A stretch of DNA of 64,000 nt from Bacteroidales bacterium (GCA_021738535.1 JAIPBU010000016.1:1-64000); one strand, 5' to 3'; positions 17,551 to 27,400 are shown, numbered from the stretch's first letter. Notes: generated from the letters alone by a model not told the origin. Numbers and translations: made by a program.

Positions 17551-17565
17551 TGATCAATCACTTTT

Positions 17566-17967
17566 TTAATTAACCCTGCTCATTGATAATTTGCCATGCT
17601 GTATATCTTTAACAGCAATCAAGCGGTCAGCCAGCTCTGTAAGATTTTTTGATTTCCCTTTTACCGCTATTATTTCCAGGCAATTATCATGGTCAAGATG
17701 AAAATGCTGGGATGAGAGTATTTCATCATGATACTCATGCTGAATATCAGTAATCTTATTCATAACATCTCCTTTATGATGATCATACAGAAGGGTAACA
17801 GACCCGGCAACTATATTATTACATTTCCATTTTTCCAGTACCAGGTTATTCGAAATTAACTGCCTTATTGCCTGCGATCTGTTGGTAAATCCATTATCAG
17901 AAACATATGCATCAAGAGCTTCAAGCAGGTCTTTCTCAACGGATACGCCGAATCTTACTACCGACAT
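17566..17967 (-). CDS. nikR: Nickel-responsive transcriptional regulator NikR
   Basis: 133 residues: a ribbon-helix-helix DNA-binding domain (RFGVSVEKDLLEALDAYV, then NRSQAIRQLI) and a C-terminal ACT-like nickel domain. Alignment by eye to E. coli NikR places all four high-affinity ligands: H76 in DIQHEYHD, H87 and H89 in QHFHLDHDNC, and C95 as the C of that motif. It is first in a two-gene operon with the transporter. A perfect promoter and two direct repeats lie immediately upstream, consistent with autoregulation. Confidence 0.95.
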   Translation of the reverse strand: MSVVRFGVSVEKDLLEALDAYVSDNGFTNRSQAIRQLISNNLVLEKWKCNNIVAGSVTLLYDHHKGDVMNKITDIQHEYHDEILSSQHFHLDHDNCLEIIAVKGKSKNLTELADRLIAVKDIQHGKLSMSRVN

Positions 17968-17997
17968 AGTGTTACGTTTTTAGTAAATAGTGTTACG
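17966..17997 (-). promoter_or_regulatory. Direct-repeat operator in the nikR leader
   Basis: Two identical 11-bp copies of CGTAACACTAT (minus strand) lie at 17987-17997 and 17966-17976. They start 21 bp apart, two helical turns. The first begins one base after the -7 box and the second runs into the nikR ATG. Bound protein would block initiation. Confidence 0.65.
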
Positions 17998-17998
17998 G

Positions 17999-18029
17999 CA
18001 AATATAGAGTTAAAAGGAAGAAGTACAAA
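17999..18029 (-). promoter_or_regulatory. Perfect Bacteroidota promoter for nikR
   Basis: On the minus strand TTTG (18029-18026), a 19-bp spacer, then TATATTTG (18006-17999). Both elements match the consensus exactly, and the start codon is 31 bp further on. Confidence 0.75.
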
Positions 18030-18097
18030 GGAAAAGGAATTAATTTGCTCCCCTGGTACCTCCTGTACTTGTATTTTCAGCACGTGTTTCTTGTATC

Positions 18098-19033
18098 TTA
18101 CATCTGCTCCAGAATCTGTATTCTCTCCTGTATGGGCGGGTGTGTTGCGAAAAGCGAAGAGAAAGAAGCTTTCTTCTTTTTCTTTTCGCCCGGGTTTTCA
18201 ATAAACATCTGTGCCACATCCTTTCTTTTCACTGCTTCAATCCTGGGATCTCCGGATACCTTTCTCAGGGCAGAGGCCAGGGCACTCGGCTTATGAGTAA
18301 GTTCAGCAGCTCCTGCATCGGCAAGATATTCCCGGCGGCGCGACAGTGCAAACCTGAAAAGTGTTGTGAGGAACCAGCCCGCTGCAGCAAGTAATAGAAT
18401 GAGCAGCATTGATATCCCGTTCTTACCGTCACGTCTCCTGCCTGCCCCATAAAGGGTGCCCCTTAGAAGAGCCTGTGTAGCAAAGGCAAAAATACCGACG
18501 AAAATTACCGAAATAATAAGAAGCCGTACATCCCTGTTACGAATATGTGTCATTTCATGAGCAATCACGGCCTGCAGCTCGTCATCATCAAGCTTGTCAA
18601 TTATGCCCCTTGAGAGAGATATAGTATAAGTCTTGTTGCTTATGCCACTTGCATAAGCGTTGAGACTATCATCCTCAATAATATTTATTGCGGGCATCTT
18701 CTTCATGCCGGACGCAATTGCAAGGTTTTCCACAAGGTTATATACCCTTTTGTTCTCTTTCCTTTCCAGTGGCCTTGACCCCGTAGCCTTATTGATCATT
18801 GAGCTGTGTGAAAACCATGCGATGCTAAACCATATTATCACGCCGGCTGCCACCCATGGTATTGTTCTGAGAAACTCATTTACCGGATCAATCTCTGCTT
18901 CGGCATTATAGGCACCATAAATCAGCCAGAAGATCATCACCAGGGCAAACATTACAAGAGGGAAAAGTATGAGAAGAAGTATCGAACGGGTATTATTCTT
19001 CCATATCTGTGATTGTAATCCTACGTACTTCAT
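18098..19033 (-). CDS. htpX: Membrane metalloprotease HtpX (M48)
   Basis: 311 residues with two N-terminal membrane segments (about 18-40 and 60-76), the zinc motif HEMTH at 159-163 (VIAHEMTHIRN), two more membrane segments, and the glutamate ligand in RREYLADAGA. HtpX degrades misfolded inner-membrane proteins. It starts 8 nt after lemA, the usual LemA-HtpX pairing. The C-terminus THPPIQERIQIL is the family ending, so the gene is complete. Confidence 0.95.
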   Translation of the reverse strand: MKYVGLQSQIWKNNTRSILLLILFPLVMFALVMIFWLIYGAYNAEAEIDPVNEFLRTIPWVAAGVIIWFSIAWFSHSSMINKATGSRPLERKENKRVYNLVENLAIASGMKKMPAINIIEDDSLNAYASGISNKTYTISLSRGIIDKLDDDELQAVIAHEMTHIRNRDVRLLIISVIFVGIFAFATQALLRGTLYGAGRRRDGKNGISMLLILLLAAAGWFLTTLFRFALSRRREYLADAGAAELTHKPSALASALRKVSGDPRIEAVKRKDVAQMFIENPGEKKKKKASFSSLFATHPPIQERIQILEQM

Positions 19034-19041
19034 ACTAATTA

Positions 19042-19605
19042 TTATTCAAAGCTTATTCCGGGAGGTTCTTCCATTTCTGCACGTCTGTCGCCCAGGTCGA
19101 ACATCGGCTCCTTATGAAAACCGAACATTCCGGCCACTAAATTGGACGGGAAAGACTGTACAGAGATATTGAGCTCTTTAGTTGCTGAGTTAAAGAACCG
19201 TCTTGCTGCCGCCAGCTTATTCTCCACATCTGATATTTCTTCCTGCAGGTTCATAAAATTCTGGCTTGCTTTCAGGTCGGGGTAAGCCTCCACGGCAACC
19301 TGCAATCCCCCAAGAGCATTTGATAAGCGGGATTCTGCAGCTATTTTATCATTAATACTGCCGGCATTCATTGCATTGGCTCTTGCTTCAGTAACTTCCG
19401 TCAAAAGTTCTCTTTCATGTTTCATATATCCCTTTACCGCATCAACAAGCTGCGGAATAAGGTCATGGCGTTGTCTCAGCTGCACATCAATATCAGCAAA
19501 TGCATTCTCCCTGTTATTACGTAATCGTACCAGCCTGTTATAGGCAGATATAAGTATAATAACGAGTAATACTACAATTGCTATTACAATAATTAATCCT
19601 GTCAT
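19042..19605 (-). CDS. lemA: LemA family protein
   Basis: 187 residues: one N-terminal membrane helix (about 3-22) followed by an antiparallel helical bundle with the LemA stretches YNRLVRLRNNRENAFADIDV and QRHDLIPQLVDAVKGY. It lies upstream of htpX in the same operon. The molecular role of LemA is poorly defined, and the pairing with HtpX suggests envelope quality control. A perfect -7 box lies upstream. Confidence 0.93.
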   Translation of the reverse strand: MTGLIIVIAIVVLLVIILISAYNRLVRLRNNRENAFADIDVQLRQRHDLIPQLVDAVKGYMKHERELLTEVTEARANAMNAGSINDKIAAESRLSNALGGLQVAVEAYPDLKASQNFMNLQEEISDVENKLAAARRFFNSATKELNISVQSFPSNLVAGMFGFHKEPMFDLGDRRAEMEEPPGISFE

Positions 19606-19628
19606 TTTCTTTTGTTTTTGTTAGACAA

Positions 19629-19636
19629 CAAAGATA
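19629..19636 (-). promoter_or_regulatory. Candidate -7 element for lemA-htpX
   Basis: TATCTTTG on the minus strand, an exact TAnnTTTG, 23 bp before the lemA start codon. No TTTG is found at the expected -33 distance because a simple repeat fills that space. Confidence 0.4.
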
Positions 19637-19644
19637 GTAAAACA

Positions 19645-19680
19645 ATGGATTAATAGATTAGTGGATTATTGGATTAATGG
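19645..19680. repeat. Simple repeat of GGATTAAT/GGATTATT units
   Basis: A low-complexity run of (T)GGATTA units between lemA and the next minus-strand gene, running into that gene's stop codon region. It belongs to the same type as the runs at 14353-14457 and 60165-60190. Confidence 0.6.
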
Positions 19681-20333
19681 ACCCGGGCAGCAATTTCATC
19701 TGACTCGTATATAGTCCTGCCATTAAGGTTATTAAGCTCTTTTACCATTGCTTCTGCAACTAAAGATGCTTGTATTCCCCTGTATTTTTCTCTTTTACCC
19801 CGTAACATAAATCCCAGGGTTTTTACCATTGATTTGCCTAATGATTCGAAAAGTCTGAACTCATTTCTTTTCCCAAGCAATATTGAAGGTCTGAGTATTA
19901 CTTTTCTTTTAAACTCAAGCTCCAGTATATCTTCTTCCATCCGGCCCTTAATCCTGTAGTAGTAATTCCGGGATGATGCGCTGGCTCCGATACTGGAAAC
20001 AAGAGCTACATTCTGTACACCCATCCTGAGGGCAGCTTTTGCAATTCTGACAGGCAGCCTCCGGTCTATATCCTCCATTTTATCCACCGTCCCTGCCTTC
20101 CTTCTGGTTGTACCAAGACAGATATACAGGTCGTTGCCCTTAAGCAAATCACTGTAGGAATCAACATCCTCAACATCAACGATTTTTTCAATGACTTTAA
20201 TATGCTCTATATTAAGCTCATTGCGAGTAAAGACCTTTACCGCCCGGTACCTGATATCGCGTATCAGTACATTTAGCAGTTCAGATCCCACAAGACCTGT
20301 AGCACCAAATACTATGGCTGTTTTGTTTATCAT
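19674..20333 (-). CDS. NAD(P)-binding epimerase/oxidoreductase-like protein (HTATIP2-like)
   Basis: 219 residues of the atypical short-chain dehydrogenase fold. The glycine motif VFGATGLVGSELLNVL opens the protein, and DLYICLGTTRRKAG and ALVSSIGASASSRNYYYRIKG follow. The Y-x-x-x-K-like YYYRIKG could be the active site. Proteins of this type are annotated as NAD-dependent epimerase/dehydratase or oxidoreductase, and the substrate is unknown. The last codons run into a simple repeat, so the C-terminus may have been altered by repeat expansion. Confidence 0.8.
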   Translation of the reverse strand: MINKTAIVFGATGLVGSELLNVLIRDIRYRAVKVFTRNELNIEHIKVIEKIVDVEDVDSYSDLLKGNDLYICLGTTRRKAGTVDKMEDIDRRLPVRIAKAALRMGVQNVALVSSIGASASSRNYYYRIKGRMEEDILELEFKRKVILRPSILLGKRNEFRLFESLGKSMVKTLGFMLRGKREKYRGIQASLVAEAMVKELNNLNGRTIYESDEIAARVH

Positions 20334-20390
20334 AATAGTCTAACAGTCCTGATCCTGTTTTAGTTCACAACATTTCAGCAAAGCGTTTTG

Positions 20391-20441
20391 ATGCGGCAAG
20401 CCCGCCTTCGCTGAAACTACGGCGGATAACACATGCCGCAT
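20391..20441. repeat. Nested palindromic intergenic element
   Basis: The perfect 8-bp outer arms ATGCGGCA (20391-20398) and TGCCGCAT (20434-20441) enclose CCGCC/GGCGG and an inner TTC-GCT-GAA hairpin. The structure can form on either strand. It lies about 105 bp downstream of pmbA and before the next gene. It resembles REP-type dispersed palindromes; a terminator role is possible. Confidence 0.6.
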
Positions 20442-20482
20442 TTACAAATATCTATAAATATGAATCTTCTATTACGCTCTTC

Positions 20483-20530
20483 TCTCTTCGCTTGTCCTGA
20501 GCGAGCCTAACAGGCGAGCCGAAGGGCTTT
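20483..20530. repeat. Dispersed intergenic repeat fragment (CTTGTCCTGAGCGAGC type)
   Basis: A GC-rich run CGCTTGTCCTGAGCGAGC, then GGCGAGCCGAAGGGC, within an otherwise AT-rich gap. Shorter related fragments occur near 32650-32672 and 36983-37015. It encodes nothing. The family assignment is by eye. Confidence 0.4.
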
Positions 20531-20545
20531 TCGCTATTCTCCATG

Positions 20546-21865
20546 CTACTTCCCGCTAAAACTCACATCATCAAATAAGAGGGAAGGTGTTCGCCACGCG
20601 GAATCCTCATAGGCATCATTACCCACTTCTGCGAGATTCTTATAAAGCTCCAGGAAATTACCGGTAATATTCATCTCCGACACCGGCTTTACTATTTTCC
20701 CTTTTTCAACTAAAAAGCCCTCTATCCCGTATGAAAAATCACCCGTTGACCCGTTTGAATTTCCTCCGTTGAATCCTGTAACAAAGATGCCCCTGTCTAA
20801 TGATGCTATCAGTTCATCAATATTACGCCCGCCTTTATTCAGGACCAGGTTCGTTGTACTACCCCCGGTAGGCTCCATATCCAGTTTACCTGCATAATAA
20901 GTATCCAGGTAGTAAGAACGCAGAATGCCATTCTCAAATATCTTTCTCTTTTTAGTTGCCATGCCCTCGGAATCAAATAAGCGCGAACCCCGTCCCGATT
21001 CAATAAAGGGATCATCAATAAGAGTGAGCCTGGGTGATCCGACTTTTTTATCAAGCATATCCACCAGGAAGGAATTTTTCTGTTGTATGGCTGCACCGCT
21101 AAGTGCACGAATAAGCGGGCTAAGGCACTGCCCGGCAAGCCTGTTCTCAATCAGCATAGGCATGTTTCCGGATTCAATTTTTGACTGCCCGAGTTTCCTG
21201 AGAGCTCTTTCAAGGGCTTCTCTGCCTATCCCGTCATGTTTAAGGGTTTTATAAAAAACAGCGTTGTCGAACCATCCCTCGCCCGGACGGGCATCTCTCT
21301 GCTTCACAGATACAGATGCGCTCAGGTTATAATAAGTGCTTGTCCTGTCTCCCCTGAATCCATTGCTCGTTACCATAACCATCCCGCTCATGCCGTCATC
21401 ATATGATGATGTGACAGATACAATTCGCTCATCTTTGCCTGCCACTTCATTTTCGATTCCGAATGCCAAATCTATTTTTTGCTGTGGATCAATAGATTCA
21501 TACTCTTCATCAAAAATTTTAAGCTCCGGGCCGCCACCTTTGTAATAAAGTGACGCATCAGGTAATTTACGGTATTTATCTTCCGACAAGTACCTGGTTC
21601 CCTCAATAGCTTCTTCAATAAATTTTGCCAGTTCTTTCCATTTATCAAGCCTGTTCGTGGAATGAACAGAATATTTGTTATCCACGTAAAGGAAGATGCT
21701 CAGCCCGTTTTCTATGGATTTTTCAAGGTTTTCTATCTTTTTTTCCCTGACCGAGATACTGTTATTCTGGCTGTTATTTATTATTACCCTTGCCTGTGAG
21801 GCACCGTTATTCAAGGCATGCTCAAGAGCCCTGTCGGCGAGTTTATATTTATCTTTTGTTGTCAT
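20546..21865 (-). CDS. pmbA: Metalloprotease-family protein PmbA/TldE
   Basis: 439 residues of the TldD/PmbA family, the non-metal-binding partner type. It lacks HExxxH and has the conserved late segment GGSTTNLVLNKGGRN with SNGSTGDFSYGIEGFLVEKG near the end. In enterobacteria TldE pairs with TldD to form the active heterodimer that processes peptides such as microcin B17 and CcdA. It follows tldD by 45 nt on the same strand. No signal peptide is visible (MTTKDKYKLADRALEHAL), unlike its partner. Confidence 0.9.
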   Translation of the reverse strand: MTTKDKYKLADRALEHALNNGASQARVIINNSQNNSISVREKKIENLEKSIENGLSIFLYVDNKYSVHSTNRLDKWKELAKFIEEAIEGTRYLSEDKYRKLPDASLYYKGGGPELKIFDEEYESIDPQQKIDLAFGIENEVAGKDERIVSVTSSYDDGMSGMVMVTSNGFRGDRTSTYYNLSASVSVKQRDARPGEGWFDNAVFYKTLKHDGIGREALERALRKLGQSKIESGNMPMLIENRLAGQCLSPLIRALSGAAIQQKNSFLVDMLDKKVGSPRLTLIDDPFIESGRGSRLFDSEGMATKKRKIFENGILRSYYLDTYYAGKLDMEPTGGSTTNLVLNKGGRNIDELIASLDRGIFVTGFNGGNSNGSTGDFSYGIEGFLVEKGKIVKPVSEMNITGNFLELYKNLAEVGNDAYEDSAWRTPSLLFDDVSFSGK

Positions 21866-21910
21866 GGTCAGTTATTTTCCTGTTTAAATAATAGCTTAGT
21901 GCAAAACATC

Positions 21911-23437
21911 TCAGGCATTTAAGCCCCCCACGGTAAGTCCTTTCACCAGCACTGTAGGTAATCCCATCGTAACCGGAACCGACTGTCCTCCCTTACCACA
22001 CACCCATGTACCGTTATCTGTTTTGTAATCATTGGCAGCCATCACTACATCAGCAAGTGCCTGTGGACCGTTTCCGATGATATTGATGTCTTTCACCGGC
22101 CTCGTCATCTTACCTTTTTCAACGAGGTAACCGGATTTTACGAAAAAGGTAAAATCACCTGCTCCTATTTTCACCTGGCCGTTACTGAAATTATCAACAT
22201 ACACACCATAATCTACTTCTGCTAATATTTCCTCCCTTGTATGCGGCCCGGGTTCCATATATGTTGAACTCATCCTTGGCAGGGGTATGTGCCTGAAAGA
22301 TTCGCGACGACCGTTACCTGTAGGGTCAACACCATAATGAGCAGAACTGATCCTGTCATGTATGTACGAATTTAGCACCCCATCCTTTACCAGGCAGGTC
22401 TTTTTGACATCATTTCCCTCATCATCGATATTGAGTGCACCACGGTTATTTTCGAGGGTACCGTCATCAATGATATTAATAAAGTTTTCAGCAACTTTCT
22501 TTCCCATCTTGTCACTGAATATGGAAGTGCCCTTCCTGTTAAAGTCGGCCTCAAAAGTATGACCTATTGCTTCATGAAGCAGGATCCCTGATCCGCCTGC
22601 ACCGAGAACAACCGGCATTTCACCGGCCTTTGGCTTTGTTGCATCAAACAGGGTGTTTGTCCGCTGCGTTACTTCCACTGCCAGCTCTTCCACGAGGTCT
22701 TCCGTAAGCCATTCAAAACCCTTTCTGTACGACCTTGCGCTGTAAAAATTTTCGACCTGCCTGCCCTTTTGCATAATACACACTGCTCCAAAGCTTGCCA
22801 TCGGCCTGTAGTCGTAGCTTATCCTTCCATCCGAATTATAAAAAAGGACATAAGATGATTCATCGCTGAGGAAGGCATTTACCTTGATCACCTTTTCGTC
22901 AAGGCTGAAAATACGGTCATTGATTTTCTGAACAAAGGGAACTTTGTCTTTTACGGAAACATCCTCCCAGTTTTTCTCTATGTTGTAATAGTCGGCCGGA
23001 ACCTTTTCATTAAAAATATCTTTTTTAAAAGTATTTGGCTCATCTGCTATACTGGCGGCGAGCCTGGCAGCATCAAGCATGGATTGCATATCCAGCGATT
23101 CAGAATATGCAAAGCCTGTCTGGTCTCCCTTAAGCACTCTTATGCCCACACCATAATCAATCTTTGAAGAAGCACTGTTTACTTTTCCATCCTGTAAACC
23201 AATGTTATTACTTATTTTATGTTCAAAGAAGAGATCTGCATAATCGCCCCCTTTTGCCATAGCCACGGATATCACTTTGTTCAACGCAGCCCTGCTTACT
23301 TCGAAATGATTAAGATAGTCTTTCACGTTTGTAGATATTTTCAGGTTATTGCATGATTGCACCAGCGGAGGTATAAGCACCGCACCGGCAGCAGCTGCAG
23401 TCCCTGTTTTTAAGAAATTGCGCCTGTTGAGGTTCAT
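21911..23437 (-). CDS. tldD: Metalloprotease TldD with Tat signal
   Basis: The TldD zinc motif HEAIGH within LLHEAIGHTFEADF is intact, and PRMSSTYMEPG and VCGKGGQSVPVTMG are family blocks. The ORF track begins at 23467, but the ATG at 23437 gives MNLNRRNFLKTG, a twin-arginine signal followed by an Ala-rich core and a lipobox-like LVQSC, so this start is preferred (508 residues). The protein should be exported through Tat, possibly as a lipoprotein. It is first in the operon with pmbA. Confidence 0.9.
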   Translation of the reverse strand: MNLNRRNFLKTGTAAAAGAVLIPPLVQSCNNLKISTNVKDYLNHFEVSRAALNKVISVAMAKGGDYADLFFEHKISNNIGLQDGKVNSASSKIDYGVGIRVLKGDQTGFAYSESLDMQSMLDAARLAASIADEPNTFKKDIFNEKVPADYYNIEKNWEDVSVKDKVPFVQKINDRIFSLDEKVIKVNAFLSDESSYVLFYNSDGRISYDYRPMASFGAVCIMQKGRQVENFYSARSYRKGFEWLTEDLVEELAVEVTQRTNTLFDATKPKAGEMPVVLGAGGSGILLHEAIGHTFEADFNRKGTSIFSDKMGKKVAENFINIIDDGTLENNRGALNIDDEGNDVKKTCLVKDGVLNSYIHDRISSAHYGVDPTGNGRRESFRHIPLPRMSSTYMEPGPHTREEILAEVDYGVYVDNFSNGQVKIGAGDFTFFVKSGYLVEKGKMTRPVKDINIIGNGPQALADVVMAANDYKTDNGTWVCGKGGQSVPVTMGLPTVLVKGLTVGGLNA

Positions 23438-23586
23438 ATTGTTCTGAATAAATGCAATTGTTAACAATCATTGGCAGACGCAAGTTATAATAATCATCTG
23501 TATAATTTTAACAGTAAGCCCTATTTTGTCAGTACAGTTTTTGAGAGCTGATATTAATAATCTATCAGACAATTAAATACAAAATT

Positions 23587-23616
23587 TTTGTATATTGTGC
23601 CATCAGCATGACTTTG
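23587..23616 (+). promoter_or_regulatory. Candidate promoter of the cheR-hybrid kinase operon
   Basis: TTTG at 23587-23590, an 18-bp spacer, then TGACTTTG at 23609-23616 (TAnnTTTG with one mismatch). Initiation near 23622 would leave a leader of about 20 nt before the cheR ATG. Confidence 0.4.
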
Positions 23617-23642
23617 CATAAAATACATCTTACTCACCCTGC

Positions 23643-24491
23643 ATGAAAAAAGGCATCATAAAAAACAGTGAATTGAAGAAGATACTCCTAAACCTTGAAG
23701 AAAAGAGGGGATTTGATTTTACGGGTCTGTCCGCAGGCATGGCTGAAAGGAGAATTAGCAATCGTCTGCATTCCACACAAATAACAAAATATTCTGATTA
23801 TCTTAATTATCTTAAGTCTTATCCTCAGGAGTATGATGAATTGATTGATGCACTGACAATAAACGTTAGCGGCTTTTTCAGGGATGCAATATGCTTTGAA
23901 TACTTGTCCCGTGTACTAATTCCTTCCATGGTTGAAGATAAATTAGCTGCTAATAATAAGGAATTAAGGGTCTGGTCGGCAGGGTGCTCTACGGGTGAAG
24001 AAGCATATACTCTTGCATTGATCCTGACAGAATATGTTGACAAAACAAAACAGGATATCAATGTTAATATTTTCGCCACAGATATAAATGAACGCTATTT
24101 GTCTGTTGCCCGCAAAGGAGTATATACCATTAACTCGATGGAAGAACTGAAAGTGGGCTTACTGGGAAAATATTTCGTTTACCATCCTGATAAAACATAC
24201 AGCCTGGTTCCAGCAATTAAAAAGATAGTGCACTTTTCAGCATATGATCTTCTGGACAAAAAAACAGGAGTGCCCAGGGAAAGCATCTTCGGAAATTTTG
24301 ATATTGTCCTTTGCCGTAATGTACTGATCTATTATAATAAGGAGAAACAGGGCGTTATCTTTAACAAGATACTGAGAGCATTGCAGCCGGGAGGGCTGTT
24401 GGTCCTGGGGCAGGCAGAAATGCCTGATGCAAGAACAACAGATGCCGTAAAAGAGGAAAGTAAAATCTGTAAGATATATACCAAAAAATAG
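23643..24491 (+). CDS. cheR: CheR-type protein-glutamate O-methyltransferase
   Basis: 282 residues. The N-terminal helical CheR domain (about 10-75) is followed by the SAM-dependent methyltransferase domain with VWSAGCSTGEEAYTLALIL, NIFATDINERYLSVARKGVY and FDIVLCRNVLIYYN. It methylates glutamates, classically in chemoreceptor coiled coils. No chemoreceptor, CheA, CheW or CheB is in the window. Its TAG shares one base with the start of the hybrid kinase, so its target may be that kinase or a remote receptor. Confidence 0.93.
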   Translation: MKKGIIKNSELKKILLNLEEKRGFDFTGLSAGMAERRISNRLHSTQITKYSDYLNYLKSYPQEYDELIDALTINVSGFFRDAICFEYLSRVLIPSMVEDKLAANNKELRVWSAGCSTGEEAYTLALILTEYVDKTKQDINVNIFATDINERYLSVARKGVYTINSMEELKVGLLGKYFVYHPDKTYSLVPAIKKIVHFSAYDLLDKKTGVPRESIFGNFDIVLCRNVLIYYNKEKQGVIFNKILRALQPGGLLVLGQAEMPDARTTDAVKEESKICKIYTKK

Positions 24492-27400
24492 TGACAGGCA
24501 TGAAGAAAATAAGTCTCAGGAACCGTCTCATCTTCTGGTTGATGTTTATTGGCATTATACCACTGCTCATTGTATTAATTCTGGTATTTGTTCACAATGC
24601 TGAAACCATAAGACAAGAGGAGACTGAGGGACTGAAAACAATTCGCAATCTTAAACTTAACAGGCTGCATGATTGGATTCATGACAGAGAAGGCGATATA
24701 AGCGTGATTGCCGGGGATTTTGAGATCAGGTCACTTGAATATGTTTTCTCCGGCGGGATGGGAACAAAGACAGATTCTAATATCCTCTATACTGCACAGC
24801 GTTTGTTAAAGAGGTATAAAGAAAGTTATGACGATTACAGTGAGATTTTCATCCTGCATTCTGACAACGGAAAAGTGATGCTTTCATCCGATCAGGATAA
24901 TATTGGTAAAATCAAGGCCCAAAGACCGTATTTCAGGGAAGCGCTACGCAAAGAGCAGGTATTTTTCCAGGATGTTCACCGTTCGCCCGCTACCGGGGAA
25001 ATACAAATGATAATATCCGCTCCGGTATATTGTATGACACATAATGAGCATTTGATTGGGGTTGTTGTGTGCAGGATCGACCTGTATGCAAATCTCTATC
25101 CCCTGCTGCTGGACAGGTCGGGGCTGGGAGACACCGGTGAATCGCTTATTGTTGATTCACTCGGATATGCGCTTAACAAGCTGCGGCATTATGACAATGC
25201 CCCCCTGAATCTTAGGATAGAAGCAACTCCTGCACAAATGGCAATTGAAGGGAAAACGGGTATAATTGAAGAAGAAGACTACAGGGGCGTGCCGGTAATG
25301 GCCGCATATACATGGTTGCCTGATATGAACTGGGGTTTTGTTGTTAAACAGGACAGAAGGGAACTGTTCAAACCTGTTAAAAGCATTCTTACATACCTCA
25401 TTATTGTAATTCTAATCACCGGGATCCTGGTTTTTTTGCTGGCAATCCTGGTAGGACGGTCTGTTATTAATCCCCTTATATCACTGCGTAATACTGCTGA
25501 ACAAATGGCTGGTGGTGATTTATCAGTACGGAACCGTGAAGAAAAATATACAGAAACAGCATCCCTGTCCGATTCCTTTAACAGCATGGCCTCGGGCCTG
25601 CAATCAAGGTCCGAAATCCAGGAAAAGATCAACCTTATATCCTCATCACTTATAGGCCGGGAAGATATGGCTCTTTTTGCAGAACGTCTCACAGCCACCC
25701 TGTTGGATACCAGCGGCTCACAGTTTATCTCCTTCTATTATTTTGATGACGGCCAGGAGACAGGCAAATGCCTTGCCTCCCAGGGATTAAACAGATCGGC
25801 CCGTGAAATGCATTTGCCCGGCGCGCCTGAAGGAGAAATAAATCTTGCCCTAAGCACAGGAGAAATTCAGCACATAACATTGCCGGATGATAAATCACGC
25901 TTCAGGTTTGTAACTACAGCTGGTGAGTTAATCCCTTCAGAGATATTAGCCATCCCTGTTACGGTTGCCGGGAAAGTATCAGCTGTTATTTCAGCCGGTA
26001 CGGTCAATAAATTTTCACCCGGGAGCATTGATGCTGTTAAGCAAAGTATTAAGATAATAAATAATGCATGGACTGTTCAGTTAATCAATGAAAGGACGAG
26101 GCAACTGGCTTCTGATCTGAAAAAGGCTAATGAAATACTTGAATCACAAAAAGAAGAACTGCATACGCAGGCAGAAGAGCTGCACTCTCAATCCGAGGAG
26201 CTGCAAAAACAATCCGATGAGCTCAGGTCACAGAACATGTCGCTGCAGCAAAAAACAGTTGAAGTAAGGGAAGCCAACCGACTGAAAAGTGAGTTCCTTG
26301 CCAATATGAGCCATGAATTAAGAACACCCCTGAACTCCATCCTGGCACTTACGGGCGTATTGACAGACCAGGCGAAAGATAAGCTTGACAGCGATGAATA
26401 TAAATACCTGGAGGTGGTTCAACGGAATGGCGCAAATCTACTTAAACTTATAAATGAGATCCTCGATCTCTCAAAAATAGAATCGGGTAAAGTTGATCTC
26501 TTACCCCGCAAGATTGCTTTAAAACCAATGATCTCTTCCGTTTGTGAGAGTGTTGCGCCCCTTGCAAAGGAAAAAGGCATTAAAATTATCCGGAAAACAG
26601 AAGAAAAGCTGCCCGGCATCGTAACAGACGAGTCAAGACTGCAGCAGGTACTTACAAATATTATCAATAATGCTGTTAAATTCACTGAAAAAGGTGAAGT
26701 AACAGTTTCTGCCCTTCAAAAATCAGAACAAATAATTATACGGGTTGAAGATACAGGTATTGGCATTCCCGAAGAATCACTGAAATATATTTTTGATGAG
26801 TTCAGGCAACTTGACGGGTCAACAGCCAGGAAATTCGGCGGCACAGGACTGGGCCTTGCCATTGTAAAGAAGTTAGTTGACATGCTGGGCGGTAAGATCA
26901 GCGTTCAGAGCAAACCCGGGGAGGGAACAGTATTTACCCTGATATTTCCTCTTAACTGGAAAAAAGAAAAACCTGATCCAAAAATAAAACCGGATGTGAG
27001 TGATAAAAAGGCAGAATCACCGGCACCCTCACAAACAAGCCTGGAAAACCGAACTATTCTTATTGTTGAGGATAATGAAGCTGCCATAATACAAATGAAA
27101 AGTGTCCTGGAAAACGAGGGCGTTAAAGTGGATATTGCCAGGAACGGTGGTGAAGCCATCGAATTCCTGCAGAATAGTAAGCCTGATGGTATACTCATGG
27201 ACTTAATGATGCCGGAAGTTGATGGTTTCAGGACTATTCAACATATAAAAGAATCTGATAAAACAGAAAAGATACCCATCCTTGTTATGACTGCAAAGGA
27301 TCTTACCAAAGAAGACATGGAGTTTTTTGATAAATATAATGTGCATCAGCTTATCCAAAAAGGAAATATAGATATAGAAGGCTTTAAAGAAAAGGTGCAA

